DNA of 64,000 bases from the NCBI RefSeq assembly GCF_050942215.1, contig NZ_CP192056.1, forward strand, positions 124,001 to 188,000, written 5' to 3'. The notes under the pieces are model-generated. The model searched no databases. It was not told the origin of the DNA and saw only the letters and a list, made by a program, of their open reading frames with translations. Made by a program: the position numbers and the translations under genes. This DNA comes from Sphaerimonospora sp050942215 (GTDB taxonomy: Bacteria > Actinomycetota > Actinomycetes > Streptosporangiales > Streptosporangiaceae). Positions 40,217 to 48,176 of this stretch are shown here, piece by piece. Numbering within the stretch: the first letter of the stretch is position 1; each line of letters begins with the position of its first letter.

Positions 40217-40560
40217 CGCTCGCCCTCGGTGAACTCGCCTCTGCCGTACGCGCGATCGTAGGGGTCGTAGAGATCGTCGTTGACGTGTCGGTCCATGTCC
40301 TCCCGGTACTTCCGGTCATCGAGACGCGGCATGCCCCGGGACATCGCGGCGAACTCAGCTCGCGAGACGGTCCGGCGCCGGCGCCGAATCGGCACGAGGT
40401 CGCCGATGTGATGGCCGTTGCGGGTGACGGCGTACCGCTCCCCGCGTTCAAGCCCATCCATGATCTCTGCAGACCGGTTGCGGAGATCGCGCTGCGAGAT
40501 CTGATGGGAACGTTCAGGCTCAGAGACGCTCACCGTATTAGTGTAACGAGAGTGTGCCAT
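40213..40560 (-). CDS. vapB: Phd/YefM-type antitoxin of vapBC module
   Basis: 115 residues. The N-terminal Phd/YefM fold shows SQRDLRNRSAEIMDGLERGE, YAVTRNGHHIGDLVPIRRR; the C-terminal half (MPRLDDRKYREDMDRHVNDD) is the flexible toxin-neutralising part. Its order, antitoxin then toxin with an overlap, is standard and predicts autoregulation by the complex. It would stabilise the element remnant by post-segregational killing. Confidence 0.88.
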   Translation of the reverse strand: MAHSRYTNTVSVSEPERSHQISQRDLRNRSAEIMDGLERGERYAVTRNGHHIGDLVPIRRRRRTVSRAEFAAMSRGMPRLDDRKYREDMDRHVNDDLYDPYDRAYGRGEFTEGER

Positions 40561-40623
40561 CTGGTGCTACCGCATAGCACCGTGTGGGCCCGTCGTCGGT
40601 ACGACCGTTCGGGGGCCGGTGTG

Positions 40624-40729
40624 GTCGGGCCATCAGCGGGCCTTCAAGGACGGCCAACAGGGGTCGGTCACGGTCGCTCGCGGACGGCTTCTGGCCCAGG
40701 TCACGGCCGTTGGCTCTGGTGATCAGGCC
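40624..40729. repeat. Dispersed repeat, copy B
   Basis: The 5' 75 bp match copy A; the 3' part (TTGGCTCTGGTGATCAGGCCG) matches copy C. The rest of 40561-40968 contains no gene I can support. Confidence 0.8.
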
Positions 40730-40861
40730 GGGGGGTAGGGGGTTCCGGTCTGCAGCGCGTCGGCCATCGAAACGGCGGTTGCGTCCTGGGTGTCGGCGGC
40801 TACGAGGGGGACGGGGTGGACCAGAGGGCGCCCTGCCCGCTGGCGGGTCGCGCGCCTGACC

Positions 40862-40968
40862 GCGGGGCCATTGGCAGGCCACTAAGGGTGGTCGACAGGA
40901 GGCGCTCACGGTCACTGGCGGACGGCTCCTTGCTCAGGCCGCGGCGGTTGCCCCTGGTGATCAGGCCG
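40862..40968. repeat. Dispersed repeat, copy C, running into att copy 3
   Basis: More diverged copy (GGGGCCATTGGCAGGCCACT start, CTGGTGATCAGGCCG end) that abuts the tRNA-like core at 40969, suggesting that this repeat is the natural right end of an element. Confidence 0.75.
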
Positions 40969-41011
40969 TTTGCAAGCAGGAAGTCAGGGGTTCGAATCCC
41001 CTAGGCTCCAC
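40969..41011 (+). other. att copy 3: 43-bp tRNA-Ala 3' duplicate
   Basis: 43 bases identical to the tRNA gene from TTTGCAAGC to the CCAC end. Right boundary of remnant 2. Confidence 0.92.
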
Positions 41012-41021
41012 TCCACGTCAA

Positions 41022-41051
41022 AGGCCACCTCCCATGATCAGGAAGTGGCCT
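41022..41051. terminator. Hairpin after att copy 3
   Basis: AGGCCAC (41022-41028) pairs with GTGGCCT (41045-41051), with partial inner pairing. Third instance of a terminator behind a tRNA-Ala 3' copy. Confidence 0.6.
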
Positions 41052-41224
41052 CTGTGATCTCGTACAGCGGCGAAATACAGCAACCGCTACGAATCCAATT
41101 GCTCACCGAGCCGCTCGAGAGGTCGGAAGCATGTGGAATTCAAATTCGGGACAAAGCGGACTTCTGGGCCGCTTGAGAGGGTAGGGCCAGCCACCGCCGA
41201 GCGAGGCGGTCGGCCCGTTCCGAG

Positions 41225-41665
41225 TCAGGCCGGAATCTGCTTCTCGTACCAGGTGTAGTAGAGGTAGGTGCTGCCGGGTCCGGTCATCGTGCCGTAGACC
41301 TGCCAGAAGCTGTTGGGGCCGATCGAGTAGCGGAAGACCTTGTCCCCGGGCCGGTCGTCCACGAACACGCTCTGTGACCCGTTGGACCAGATCCGTACCT
41401 CGATGGTGAATGTCGAGGTATCCGGGATGTCGAGGCAGACCTCGTACGTGTACGCCAACGGACCGCCGATGTTGTAGCTGTGACCATCCACCGCCGGCCG
41501 CTCGATGTTGGTGGGGACGTAGCTGTTCAGAACCCGTGTGTACCCGCCTGCGGAGCAATCGACTTCGGCGGTGGCTGCGGACGCGGGACTGACGCCGGTG
41601 AGCGTGGCGCCGAGGACGCCGGTGGCGGCGAGAACGGAGATGGTGCGCTTCATGCCTCTCCTCAT
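41225..41665 (-). CDS. Secreted small protein, unknown family
   Basis: 146 residues. A clear Sec signal: MRRGMKRTISVLAATGVLGA, TLTGVSPASA-AT with cleavage after ASA. The mature part of about 115 residues is beta-rich with two Cys (EVDCSAGGYTR, YEVCLDIPD) and an aromatic C terminus (TYLYYTWYEKQIPA), resembling small extracellular beta-sandwich proteins. GGAGGG upstream favours ATG 41665 over 41653. No catalytic motif. The only gene of remnant 3. Confidence 0.72.
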   Translation of the reverse strand: MRRGMKRTISVLAATGVLGATLTGVSPASAATAEVDCSAGGYTRVLNSYVPTNIERPAVDGHSYNIGGPLAYTYEVCLDIPDTSTFTIEVRIWSNGSQSVFVDDRPGDKVFRYSIGPNSFWQVYGTMTGPGSTYLYYTWYEKQIPA

Positions 41666-41774
41666 CCGTGCGGTGACCCTCCAACCAAGTGGTTGAAGTC
41701 TGAACTGATTCTTACTGAGTTGCCATACCTGGACAAGACTGGGCAAGAATTCGCGCACTTCCGAGTCAAACGGG

Positions 41775-41834
41775 CCTTGTAAGCCCTTCATCGATGAAGT
41801 CGGCCTACGAATCCCCTGGGCTCCATCAGCCAGA
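41775..41834 (+). other. att copy 4: degraded tRNA-Ala 3' end
   Basis: CCTTGTAAGC, GAAGTCGGCCTACGAATCCC and CTGGGCTCCATCAGCCA align with the tRNA 3' half with several substitutions and a small indel. Unlike copies 2 and 3 it also matches the chromosomal bases after the tRNA (CAGCCA), so it may be the oldest junction. A weak hairpin (AGCCC/GGGCT, 41834-41866) follows. Confidence 0.6.
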
Positions 41835-41904
41835 GCCCAGCCAGGGGCTGTTCTCCCTACCGGGGCTTTGTCCTGAGCCTGCAGCAGATTGGGGGTAGGT
41901 GTCG

Positions 41905-42051
41905 TCACGTGCCGTCCCACCGTGGTCGAGTGACCGGAACCACTGTGAGCAGGTGATCCAGCCCTTTGAAGTCCTTTGGGTTGCAGATGTAGAGCGGTGG
42001 TTGGCCGGCGATCGCCACGCATGCGACCACCGGATCGGCCGTGCGGGGACG
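41905..42051 (-). pseudogene. vapC fragment, C-terminal 48 codons
   Basis: RPRTADPVVACVAIAGQPPL, YICNPKDFKGLDHLLTVVPV: about four fifths identical to the end of VapC at 39791-40216. No N-terminal half or antitoxin. It lies outside the last att, a scar of an earlier insertion or a duplication. Confidence 0.8.
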
Positions 42052-42185
42052 TGGGGCCCACGTGAGGGGCCGGCCTCCCGGCGACCTGCGCAATGCGGCA
42101 TGCGGCTCTTGGACGACCCGGCGGCATGTGTCCCGAAACATAAAACATGTTTGCCGATTGTTTCGGACGCATCATGGTCAGAATC

Positions 42186-42215
42186 TTGACGCTCAGGGAG
42201 GCTTAGCCCTAATGT
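42186..42215 (+). promoter_or_regulatory. Promoter of sugar ABC transporter operon
   Basis: TTGACG (42186-42191), 18-base spacer, TAATGT (42210-42215). The predicted leader to the binding-protein start is about 265 nt. Confidence 0.6.
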
Positions 42216-42243
42216 CCTGGAGCAACGATCGACATGACGTTCC

Positions 42244-42252
42244 GAAAGTTTC
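42244..42252. promoter_or_regulatory. GAAAGTTTC operator-like palindrome
   Basis: CCGAAAGTTTCAT, 30 bases downstream of the -10 box: the CGAAA-N-TTTCG type bound by LacI-family sugar repressors in actinomycetes. A position inside the initially transcribed region fits repression. Confidence 0.5.
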
Positions 42253-42372
42253 ATCTTCAAGAGTGATGTCAGAAGCCTCCGCAGGTGACGCACCAGATCG
42301 GCATGGCGGCGCTGCACCTGTCCGGCGTGCTCGCGATCCGGAGTCTGGAGTAGCACGGCACCGTCGCCGTCC

Positions 42373-42400
42373 TACGTTTCGGGCAAGCGCCGGAAACGTA
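42373..42400. promoter_or_regulatory. Second inverted repeat in ABC operon leader
   Basis: TACGTTTC (42373-42380) and GAAACGTA (42393-42400), perfect 8-bp arms 12 bases apart. Could be a second operator or an RNA hairpin. Confidence 0.45.
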
Positions 42401-42485
42401 CGTGGTGCCCGGCGAGTGCGGCACATCCTCTTGATGCCGGGCCGCGCGTCACATCCCTGACCCCAGCAAGCGAAAAGAGGTCGCC

Positions 42486-43766
42486 GTGAAGTTCCGCAAG
42501 GTCTCAGCGGTCGTGTTCGCCGCTACCGCGGCCTTCAGCATGGCAGCGTGCTCAGGCTCGTCGTCCGGGGGGACTTCCTCCGGCGGGTCGGACGGCTCGT
42601 CGTTCGAGTTCTGGTCGTTCACCGGGATCGACGCGAAGGGGTCCGCCGCCGAGTACAAGGCGAAGAGGCCGGACATCCAGATCAAGCTGACCGAGGTGGG
42701 GAACGCGCAGGAGACGGCGCAGGCGCTCACGACGGCGCTGGCCGGCGGCAAGGTGCCCGACCTGGTGCTGATCCAGGGCGACGACCTGCCCAAGTTCGTC
42801 CAGCAACCGCAGAACTTCGTCGACCTGCGCACGATGGGCGCCGACAAGATCAAGGGTGACTACCTCGACTGGGTGATCAGCCAGCCCACGGCCAAGGACG
42901 GCTCGATCATCGGCATTCCGACCGACGTCGGCGGCATGGCCATCGCCTACCGCGCCGACCTGTTCAAGGAGGCCGGGCTGCCGACGGACCGTGAGGAGGT
43001 CAGCAAGCTCTGGCCCACCTGGGACGCCTTCATCGAGACCGGCAAGAAGTACACGGCGGCCACCGGCAAGGCGTTCGTCGACAACGCCGGCGGGAGCGTG
43101 TACTCGCAGGTGGTCAACCAGGGGCAGGAGAAGTACTACGACCCCGCGGGCAATCTGGTGTACGAACGGAGCCCCCAGGTCAAGGCCGCCTTCGACCTGG
43201 CGCTCAAGGCCGTGGCCGCCGGGATCACCGCCAAGCAGAGCACCTTCACCGAGGGCTGGAGTGCCGGGATGAAGAAGGGGGACTTCGCCGTCATCGCCGC
43301 ACCGGTCTGGATGCTCGGCTCCATCCGCGACAACGCCCCCGACACCAAGGGCGATTGGGACATCGCCACGATCCCCGGCGGCTCGGGCAACTGGGGCGGC
43401 AGCTTCCTCGCCATCCCCAAGGGCGCCAAGAACCCGAAGGCCGCCTGGGACTACATCGCCGCCACGCAGTCGCCGCAGGGCCAGCTCGACCACTTCGCCC
43501 AGGCCAGGTCGCTGCCCGCGACCCCGTCGGTCTACAAGGACCCGAAGCTCACCTCGGCGAAGGACGAGTTCTTCTCCGGCGCGCCGATCGGCAAGATCTA
43601 CACCGACTCTCTGCTCGGCCTCAAGCCGTTCCTCATCGGGCCGGACAGCACCACGATCGGCACGGAGTTCACGAACGCCATCACCAACGTCGAGCAGGGC
43701 AAGGGTGATCCCGCGACGGCGTGGGACGCGGCGGTGGCCAACATCAAGACCGCGATCGGCGGCTAG
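42486..43766 (+). CDS. Sugar ABC transporter, substrate-binding lipoprotein
   Basis: 426 residues. Lipoprotein signal with lipobox SMAAC (Cys about 21) and a Ser/Gly-rich spacer, then a family 1 solute-binding fold: FEFWSFTGIDAKGSAAEYKA, GGKVPDLVLIQGDDLPKFVQ, PTDVGGMAIAYRADLFKEAG and GGSGNWGGSFLAIPKGAKNP. It captures an oligosaccharide outside the membrane and hands it to the two permeases that follow. The glycanase next door suggests a xylan- or glucan-derived oligomer; specificity is an inference. No ATPase gene is present; such importers share the general MsiK-type ATPase. Confidence 0.92.
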   Translation: MKFRKVSAVVFAATAAFSMAACSGSSSGGTSSGGSDGSSFEFWSFTGIDAKGSAAEYKAKRPDIQIKLTEVGNAQETAQALTTALAGGKVPDLVLIQGDDLPKFVQQPQNFVDLRTMGADKIKGDYLDWVISQPTAKDGSIIGIPTDVGGMAIAYRADLFKEAGLPTDREEVSKLWPTWDAFIETGKKYTAATGKAFVDNAGGSVYSQVVNQGQEKYYDPAGNLVYERSPQVKAAFDLALKAVAAGITAKQSTFTEGWSAGMKKGDFAVIAAPVWMLGSIRDNAPDTKGDWDIATIPGGSGNWGGSFLAIPKGAKNPKAAWDYIAATQSPQGQLDHFAQARSLPATPSVYKDPKLTSAKDEFFSGAPIGKIYTDSLLGLKPFLIGPDSTTIGTEFTNAITNVEQGKGDPATAWDAAVANIKTAIGG

Positions 43767-43837
43767 GACCCTTCACGAACGACGTCGGCGCGGGTCGTCT
43801 CCACGGCCCGCGCCGACGGCGGGGAAGTGAGCAGACC

Positions 43838-44794
43838 GTGACGACGAGCATCAGCCCCACCAAGGTGGGCCTGCCCCCCGTCCCGCCGGTGGAGGGGGCG
43901 CGGCGCAGTTTCACCGAGATCGCTGCCCCCTACGCCTACATCACCCCGTTCTTCGTGCTCTTCGCGGTGTTCGGCCTCATCCCGCTGCTGTTCACCTTCT
44001 ACGTGGCGTTGTTCGACTGGAACCCGATCGGCGAGCACGTGTTCATCGGTCTGGACAACTTCAGCCGACTGATGGGGGATGGACGGTTCTGGAACGCGGC
44101 GCGCAACACCGTGAGCATCTGGCTGCTGTCCACGGTGCCGCAGTTGCTGATCGCGCTGCTGCTCGCGCACATGCTCAATCACGCACGGCTGCGCCTCGCT
44201 GTGTTCTTCCGCATGACGATGCTCGTGCCGTACGTCACCTCGGTGGCCGCCACCGCCATCGTGTTCGCCCAGATGTTCGACCGCGACTACGGGTTGCTGA
44301 ACTGGTTGCTCAGCCTGGTGGGCGTCGAGCACATCGACTTCAACCAGTCGGTGACGGGCAGCCATGTGATGATCGCCGTCATGGTGACCTGGCGGTGGTT
44401 CGGCTATACGGCGCTGCTCTACCTGGCTGCCTTGCAGGCCGTTCCCCGAGAGATCTATGAGGCGGCCGCCGTCGACGGAGCCGGAGGGGTGCGGCAGTTC
44501 CTGCACATCTCCCTCCCCGCGTTGCGGCCGATCATCGTGTTCACGATCGTGACCTCGACGATCGGCGGGCTGCAGATCTTCACCGAGCCCCTGCTCGTGA
44601 ACCGCGGCTCGCCCAATACCTGCGGGCCGATCCGTCAGTGCCAGACGCTCACTCTGTTCCTGTTCGAGCAGGGGTTCACCCAGTTCAAGTTCGGTTACGC
44701 CGCGGCGATCGGCGTGGCGCTGTTCGTGATGGTCGTCGGGTTCGCCGGCCTCAACTACTACCTGTCCACCCGGATCCGCCCGGTCAAGGGCTGA
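43838..44794 (+). CDS. Sugar ABC transporter permease 1 (MalF/CebF type)
   Basis: 318 residues, six helices. The cytoplasmic coupling motif EIYEAAAVDGAGGVRQFLHI-SLPAL (EAA loop) is at about 208-232. The GTG start at 43838 (TTSISPTKVGLPPVPP) follows GGGGAAG. An unusual extracytoplasmic Cys pair occurs in NTCGPIRQCQTLT. Operon with the binding protein 71 bases upstream. Confidence 0.92.
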   Translation: MTTSISPTKVGLPPVPPVEGARRSFTEIAAPYAYITPFFVLFAVFGLIPLLFTFYVALFDWNPIGEHVFIGLDNFSRLMGDGRFWNAARNTVSIWLLSTVPQLLIALLLAHMLNHARLRLAVFFRMTMLVPYVTSVAATAIVFAQMFDRDYGLLNWLLSLVGVEHIDFNQSVTGSHVMIAVMVTWRWFGYTALLYLAALQAVPREIYEAAAVDGAGGVRQFLHISLPALRPIIVFTIVTSTIGGLQIFTEPLLVNRGSPNTCGPIRQCQTLTLFLFEQGFTQFKFGYAAAIGVALFVMVVGFAGLNYYLSTRIRPVKG

Positions 44795-44804
44795 GGAGAC
44801 GATC

Positions 44805-45647
44805 ATGAGTGCGAGGAGACCACGCTCCGGCGATCGTGTCCGATGGTGGGCGTACGCGGTGCTCGCGCTCGCCGTCTTCGGCTGTCTGTTCCCCCTGTAC
44901 TGGATGTTCGTCGTCGCCACCACTGACACGGCGACGGCGATACAGTTGCCGCCCGAGATCGTGCCGGGGGGCAACTTCTTCCACCTCGCCGGCCTGGTGT
45001 TCTCGACCGTGCCGTTCGTCCGGTCGATCATCAACAGCCTGGTCGTGGCCGGGGTGATCGGCGTGGGTCAGGCGGTGCTGTGCGCGCTGGCAGGCTTCGC
45101 GTTCGCCAAGATGCGCTTCCGTGGCCGCGACGCGCTGTTCCTGTTCGTCATCCTGACGATGACCGTGCCGACCCAGCTCGCCATCGTCCCCCAATATATG
45201 ATCATCTCGTCGCTGGGCTGGGTGGACACGCTTCAGGCGCTGATCGTCCCAGGCCTGGCCAACGCCTTCGGCATCTTCTGGATGCGCCAGCACATTTCCT
45301 TCACCATCAGCGACGAGATTCTCCAGGCGGCCCGCATCGATGGGGCGTCGACCTGGCAGATCTTCTGGCGCATCGCGTTCCCGCTGGTACGTCCCGCCGC
45401 TTTCGTGCTGGGTCTGCTGGGTTTCGTCACCGCGTGGAACGACTTCCTGTGGCCGTTCGTGGTGCTGAAGTCGCCGGAGATGTACACCGTCCAGATCGCG
45501 ATCAAGGCGCTGCAGAACAGCTTCAACATCGATCTCGGGCTCGCCATGTCCGGCTCCTTCCTCGCCACCCTCCCGTTGCTCGTGCTTTTCGTCTTCGTCG
45601 GGCGGCGCATGGTGGCCGGGATCATGAACGGTGCCTTCAAGGGCTGA
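44805..45647 (+). CDS. Sugar ABC transporter permease 2 (MalG/CebG type)
   Basis: 280 residues, six helices, EAA motif EILQAARIDGASTWQIFWRI-AFPLVRP at about 167-193 and the C-terminal GRRMVAGIMNGAFKG typical of MalG-like permeases, which insert a tail into the binding site. AGGAG precedes the ATG. A terminator starts immediately after the stop, so the operon ends here and contains no regulator or glucosidase. Confidence 0.93.
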   Translation: MSARRPRSGDRVRWWAYAVLALAVFGCLFPLYWMFVVATTDTATAIQLPPEIVPGGNFFHLAGLVFSTVPFVRSIINSLVVAGVIGVGQAVLCALAGFAFAKMRFRGRDALFLFVILTMTVPTQLAIVPQYMIISSLGWVDTLQALIVPGLANAFGIFWMRQHISFTISDEILQAARIDGASTWQIFWRIAFPLVRPAAFVLGLLGFVTAWNDFLWPFVVLKSPEMYTVQIAIKALQNSFNIDLGLAMSGSFLATLPLLVLFVFVGRRMVAGIMNGAFKG

Positions 45648-45675
45648 GGCCGCCGCGCACCGGGCCGCGGCGGCC
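45648..45675 (+). terminator. Terminator of the ABC operon
   Basis: GGCCGCCGCG (45648-45657) and CGCGGCGGCC (45666-45675), perfect 10-bp stem, 8-base loop, directly after the stop codon. The 300 bp that follow to the next hairpin hold no gene. Confidence 0.75.
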
Positions 45676-45978
45676 ACCGCGGAGATTCAGGAGGCGGCCC
45701 CGCGCGGCGTTACGCCGCCCGAAAGCCCACCGCCGGCCCCACCGCCGGCCCGGCGCCGCGTAGGACTGCGCGGCGTCGCGCTGCGGTTCGGTCACGAGCG
45801 TGCGATCAATCCGTGCAGGTGTGCCGGTGCCGTTGAGGCGGGTGGCGGTGGACCCGGGTTCCCCTGCTGCCGCGGAGCGACACCGCCTGGTCGCGTTCCA
45901 GAACTGTGACCCACGCCGATCCCGGACGCGTCGAGGATTGTGCGACCCCGCTATCTCATCCTTGCTGCTGCAGGATGA

Positions 45979-46008
45979 TGCGGCCCCTCCATTGTCGGAG
46001 GGGCCGCA
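45979..46008. terminator. Bidirectional terminator between ABC operon and GH30 gene
   Basis: TGCGGCCCCTCC-ATTGTC-GGAGGGGCCGCA: a perfect 12-bp stem, 17 bases beyond the GH30 stop. Confidence 0.85.
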
Positions 46009-46025
46009 CAGTGTCCCTTCGCCGG

Positions 46026-47729
46026 TCAGACCACCGTGCAGGGGACTCCGTTGAGGGTGAAGGAGGTCGGCTTGGCGGTGTTGCCGGTGTGCGTCGCCTG
46101 GAAGCCGATTTCGAGGGTGGCCCCGGGGGCGAGCGTGGCGTTGTAGCTGACGTTGCGTGCGCTCACCTGGCCGCTGGAGGGCGAGTAGGTGGCGTTCCAG
46201 CCCCCGGTGATGGTCTGGCCGGAGGGCAGGGTGAAGACCAGGGTCCAGCCGTCGATCGCCGAACTTCCGGTGTTGGTGATGCTGATGCTGGTGGTGAACC
46301 CGTTGTTCCAGGAGTTCATCGTGTAGCTGACCCGGCACGGCCCCGTCCCGGGGTCGCCGGTCGGCGTCGGGCTGGGCGTCGGGCTTGGCGTCGGGATGGG
46401 CGTCGGGCTCGGCGACGGGTCGGGGCCGACGCCGGTCACGAAGGTCATCATGCTTCGAGCGGGAAGCGTGAAAGTGAGGGAGCCGTTCGATATGGCGGTC
46501 GTTCCCTGAGGCGCGACGTTTCTGCTCGCGTCGGTAAGCCAGGACGAGGCGCTGGTCGCGGTGCTGTTCCCCAGATTGAACTGCTGGCTCACCGCGGAGG
46601 TTCCCTTGTTCAGGGCGACGATGACGATCCTGGAGTCACTGCCCTGGTACGCCGAGACGTACACGTTCGACGCGGGGTTCGCCGTGGCGTCGATCCGTAC
46701 GTATCCGGGACGGACGAACCTGGCGAAGTGCGCCATCATGGCGCCGCGTTTGCTGATCTGGCCGTCCTCCCGCATGGGGCCGTAGCTGCGCCGGATGTAC
46801 CACCAGACGTATGTCTGGAACTCGGCGTCCACCATGGCGTGGTGGATGTGCTCGCCCACGTCGAGCGCCTGAGGCCAGAGGTCGGCCGAGTCGCTGCTGT
46901 TGGGGTAGTAGACCTCGGTCATCCAGAGTTCTTTGCCCGCGCCCTTCTGCTTGAAGAGGGGGTAGGGGAAGTTCGAGTACGACGTGCCGTAGAGGTGGGC
47001 CCCGATGATGTCCACGTTGGCGAGCGCCGTGGAATCGTTGAGTATCGGGTCGGACATGTTCTTCAGGTACTGGAAGGACTCGGGCGCGATGACCTTGGTG
47101 TTGATGGAGCCGGCGTTCTCCCGCAGGAACCGGACCATTTCCGTGGGAGTCCACCATGTCCAGTCGTGTGCGTAATCGGGCTCGTTCTGCACCGATATGC
47201 CGTACAGGTTCACCCCGTTGTTCTGCATGTACGTGGTGAAGGCGTTCAGGTGCTGCGCATAGGCGCCGTACATGTCGTACCTGAGGCGTTTCGCGTTGGT
47301 CTGACTGCCGCGAACGAAGGTTTCGATCATGTTGGAGGGAGGGTTCCACGGCGATGCGAAGACGAGCACCCCGAGCTCGGCCGCACGTTTCGCCGTCGCC
47401 AGGTCGCGGCCGAAGTCCGACTGGTTCTCGGGGACGGGGATCCGCAGTACGGAGAACCCCAGCTGACCCTCGCCGGTGCCGAACGCGGTGTTCCGCTGGG
47501 CGGCCGTCAGGTCGCCGATCCAGGCCGCGTGGGCCATGCCGCCGAAGCCTCGGATCGTCTGCCGTCGCGCCGACGGGTTGATGTAGGCGGTGGCAGCCGC
47601 GGCCTCGGAGGCGCCCATGATCGACGTCGCCGCCGTGATGACCGGCAGGGCCCCCATCGTCGTCAGGACGCTTCTCCGGCTCAGCAATCGCCGCTCGCGG
47701 CTCACGGGCTCGTTCTGGTCTTGCGTCAT
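46026..47729 (-). CDS. Tat-exported GH30 glycanase (xylanase C-like) with CBM2
   Basis: 567 residues. A twin-arginine signal (RRLLSRRSVLTTMGALPVIT, cleavage near EAAAA, about 47) leads into a GH30 barrel: TIRGFGGMAHAAW, SVLRIPVPENQSDFG, the acid/base region ISVQNEPDYAHDW and the nucleophile region LWMTEVYYPNSSD, then the side beta-domain (VYVSAYQGSDSRIVIVALNK). A Pro/Ser/Thr linker (PTPIPTPSPTPSPTPT) joins a C-terminal cellulose-binding CBM2 (VSYTMNSWNNGFTTSISITN ending TLNGVPC). GH30 subfamily 8 members cut glucuronoxylan; that is the likely substrate. ATG 47729 follows GAGGAAGAG. A LacI-type palindrome lies about 100 bases upstream. Confidence 0.9.
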   Translation of the reverse strand: MTQDQNEPVSRERRLLSRRSVLTTMGALPVITAATSIMGASEAAAATAYINPSARRQTIRGFGGMAHAAWIGDLTAAQRNTAFGTGEGQLGFSVLRIPVPENQSDFGRDLATAKRAAELGVLVFASPWNPPSNMIETFVRGSQTNAKRLRYDMYGAYAQHLNAFTTYMQNNGVNLYGISVQNEPDYAHDWTWWTPTEMVRFLRENAGSINTKVIAPESFQYLKNMSDPILNDSTALANVDIIGAHLYGTSYSNFPYPLFKQKGAGKELWMTEVYYPNSSDSADLWPQALDVGEHIHHAMVDAEFQTYVWWYIRRSYGPMREDGQISKRGAMMAHFARFVRPGYVRIDATANPASNVYVSAYQGSDSRIVIVALNKGTSAVSQQFNLGNSTATSASSWLTDASRNVAPQGTTAISNGSLTFTLPARSMMTFVTGVGPDPSPSPTPIPTPSPTPSPTPTGDPGTGPCRVSYTMNSWNNGFTTSISITNTGSSAIDGWTLVFTLPSGQTITGGWNATYSPSSGQVSARNVSYNATLAPGATLEIGFQATHTGNTAKPTSFTLNGVPCTVV

Positions 47730-47829
47730 GTCTCTTCCTCTCGGCTGGTGGTACCGGCACGCGCCTTTTCGATCCCCGCTGGGCGGGTCGGTGCGGCCTC
47801 CGGTGTCGCCACTGGGATGGACCTCGATA

Positions 47830-47845
47830 GTGTTAGCGTTAACAC
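47830..47845. promoter_or_regulatory. LacI-type operator upstream of GH30 gene
   Basis: GTGTTAGCGTTAACAC: 14 of 16 bases symmetric, a central CG and TGTTA/TAACA arms, the classic LacI-family operator form. About 100 bases before the start codon. No LacI gene is in the window. Confidence 0.65.
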
Positions 47846-48176
47846 TCTGGTTCTGATCGGCTCCCGAAATCATTGGCGTTGATATCGCCTCGAATGGACC
47901 AGCACGCGAGCGCGACGGAATGCGGATCGCTGAGTTGGCCACGCGGAGGGGTGACACTTCACCGGAGTCTGGTTCCGCCCTCGGCGGGGGGTCAAGAATG
48001 AGCGGACCGGCAGGCAGGCGAAGTGTATTGATGCCTGGTCGTACCTGAAAATTTCAGCTCGGGAATCCGCCGTCCGGCCTCGGTTCAGCCTGGTCACCGC
48101 CGTTCGTCACCGTGGCCGACCGGTGGGCTGGACGCACGTTGATCAAAGGGGAGTGCGCCGGTGCGAGGCCCGGCTC

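Larger units (their letters stand above)
37762..40968. mobile_element. Element remnant 2 between att copies 2 and 3
   Basis: About 3.2 kb bounded by tRNA-Ala cores. Contains an integrase C-terminal stub next to its left att, three tiny Cys-rich genes of AICE type, a membrane protein, a vapBC module and three copies of a 75-110 bp repeat. No transfer or replication gene. The organisation is that of a second, heavily deleted element stacked behind the first. Confidence 0.8.
41012..41774. mobile_element. Element remnant 3 between att copies 3 and 4
   Basis: About 0.76 kb with one secreted-protein gene and no mobility function. Inferred only from the flanking intact and degraded att copies. Confidence 0.45.

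Noticed and set aside
29248..41834. Regularly recurring 43-45 bp repeat as a CRISPR array
   Set aside because: Copies are kilobases apart and are the 3' half of tRNA-Ala; they are attachment sites.
41225..42175. 316-codon version of the secreted protein
   Set aside because: The extra 170 codons run through the degraded att and vapC fragment; the signal peptide at 41665 marks the true start.
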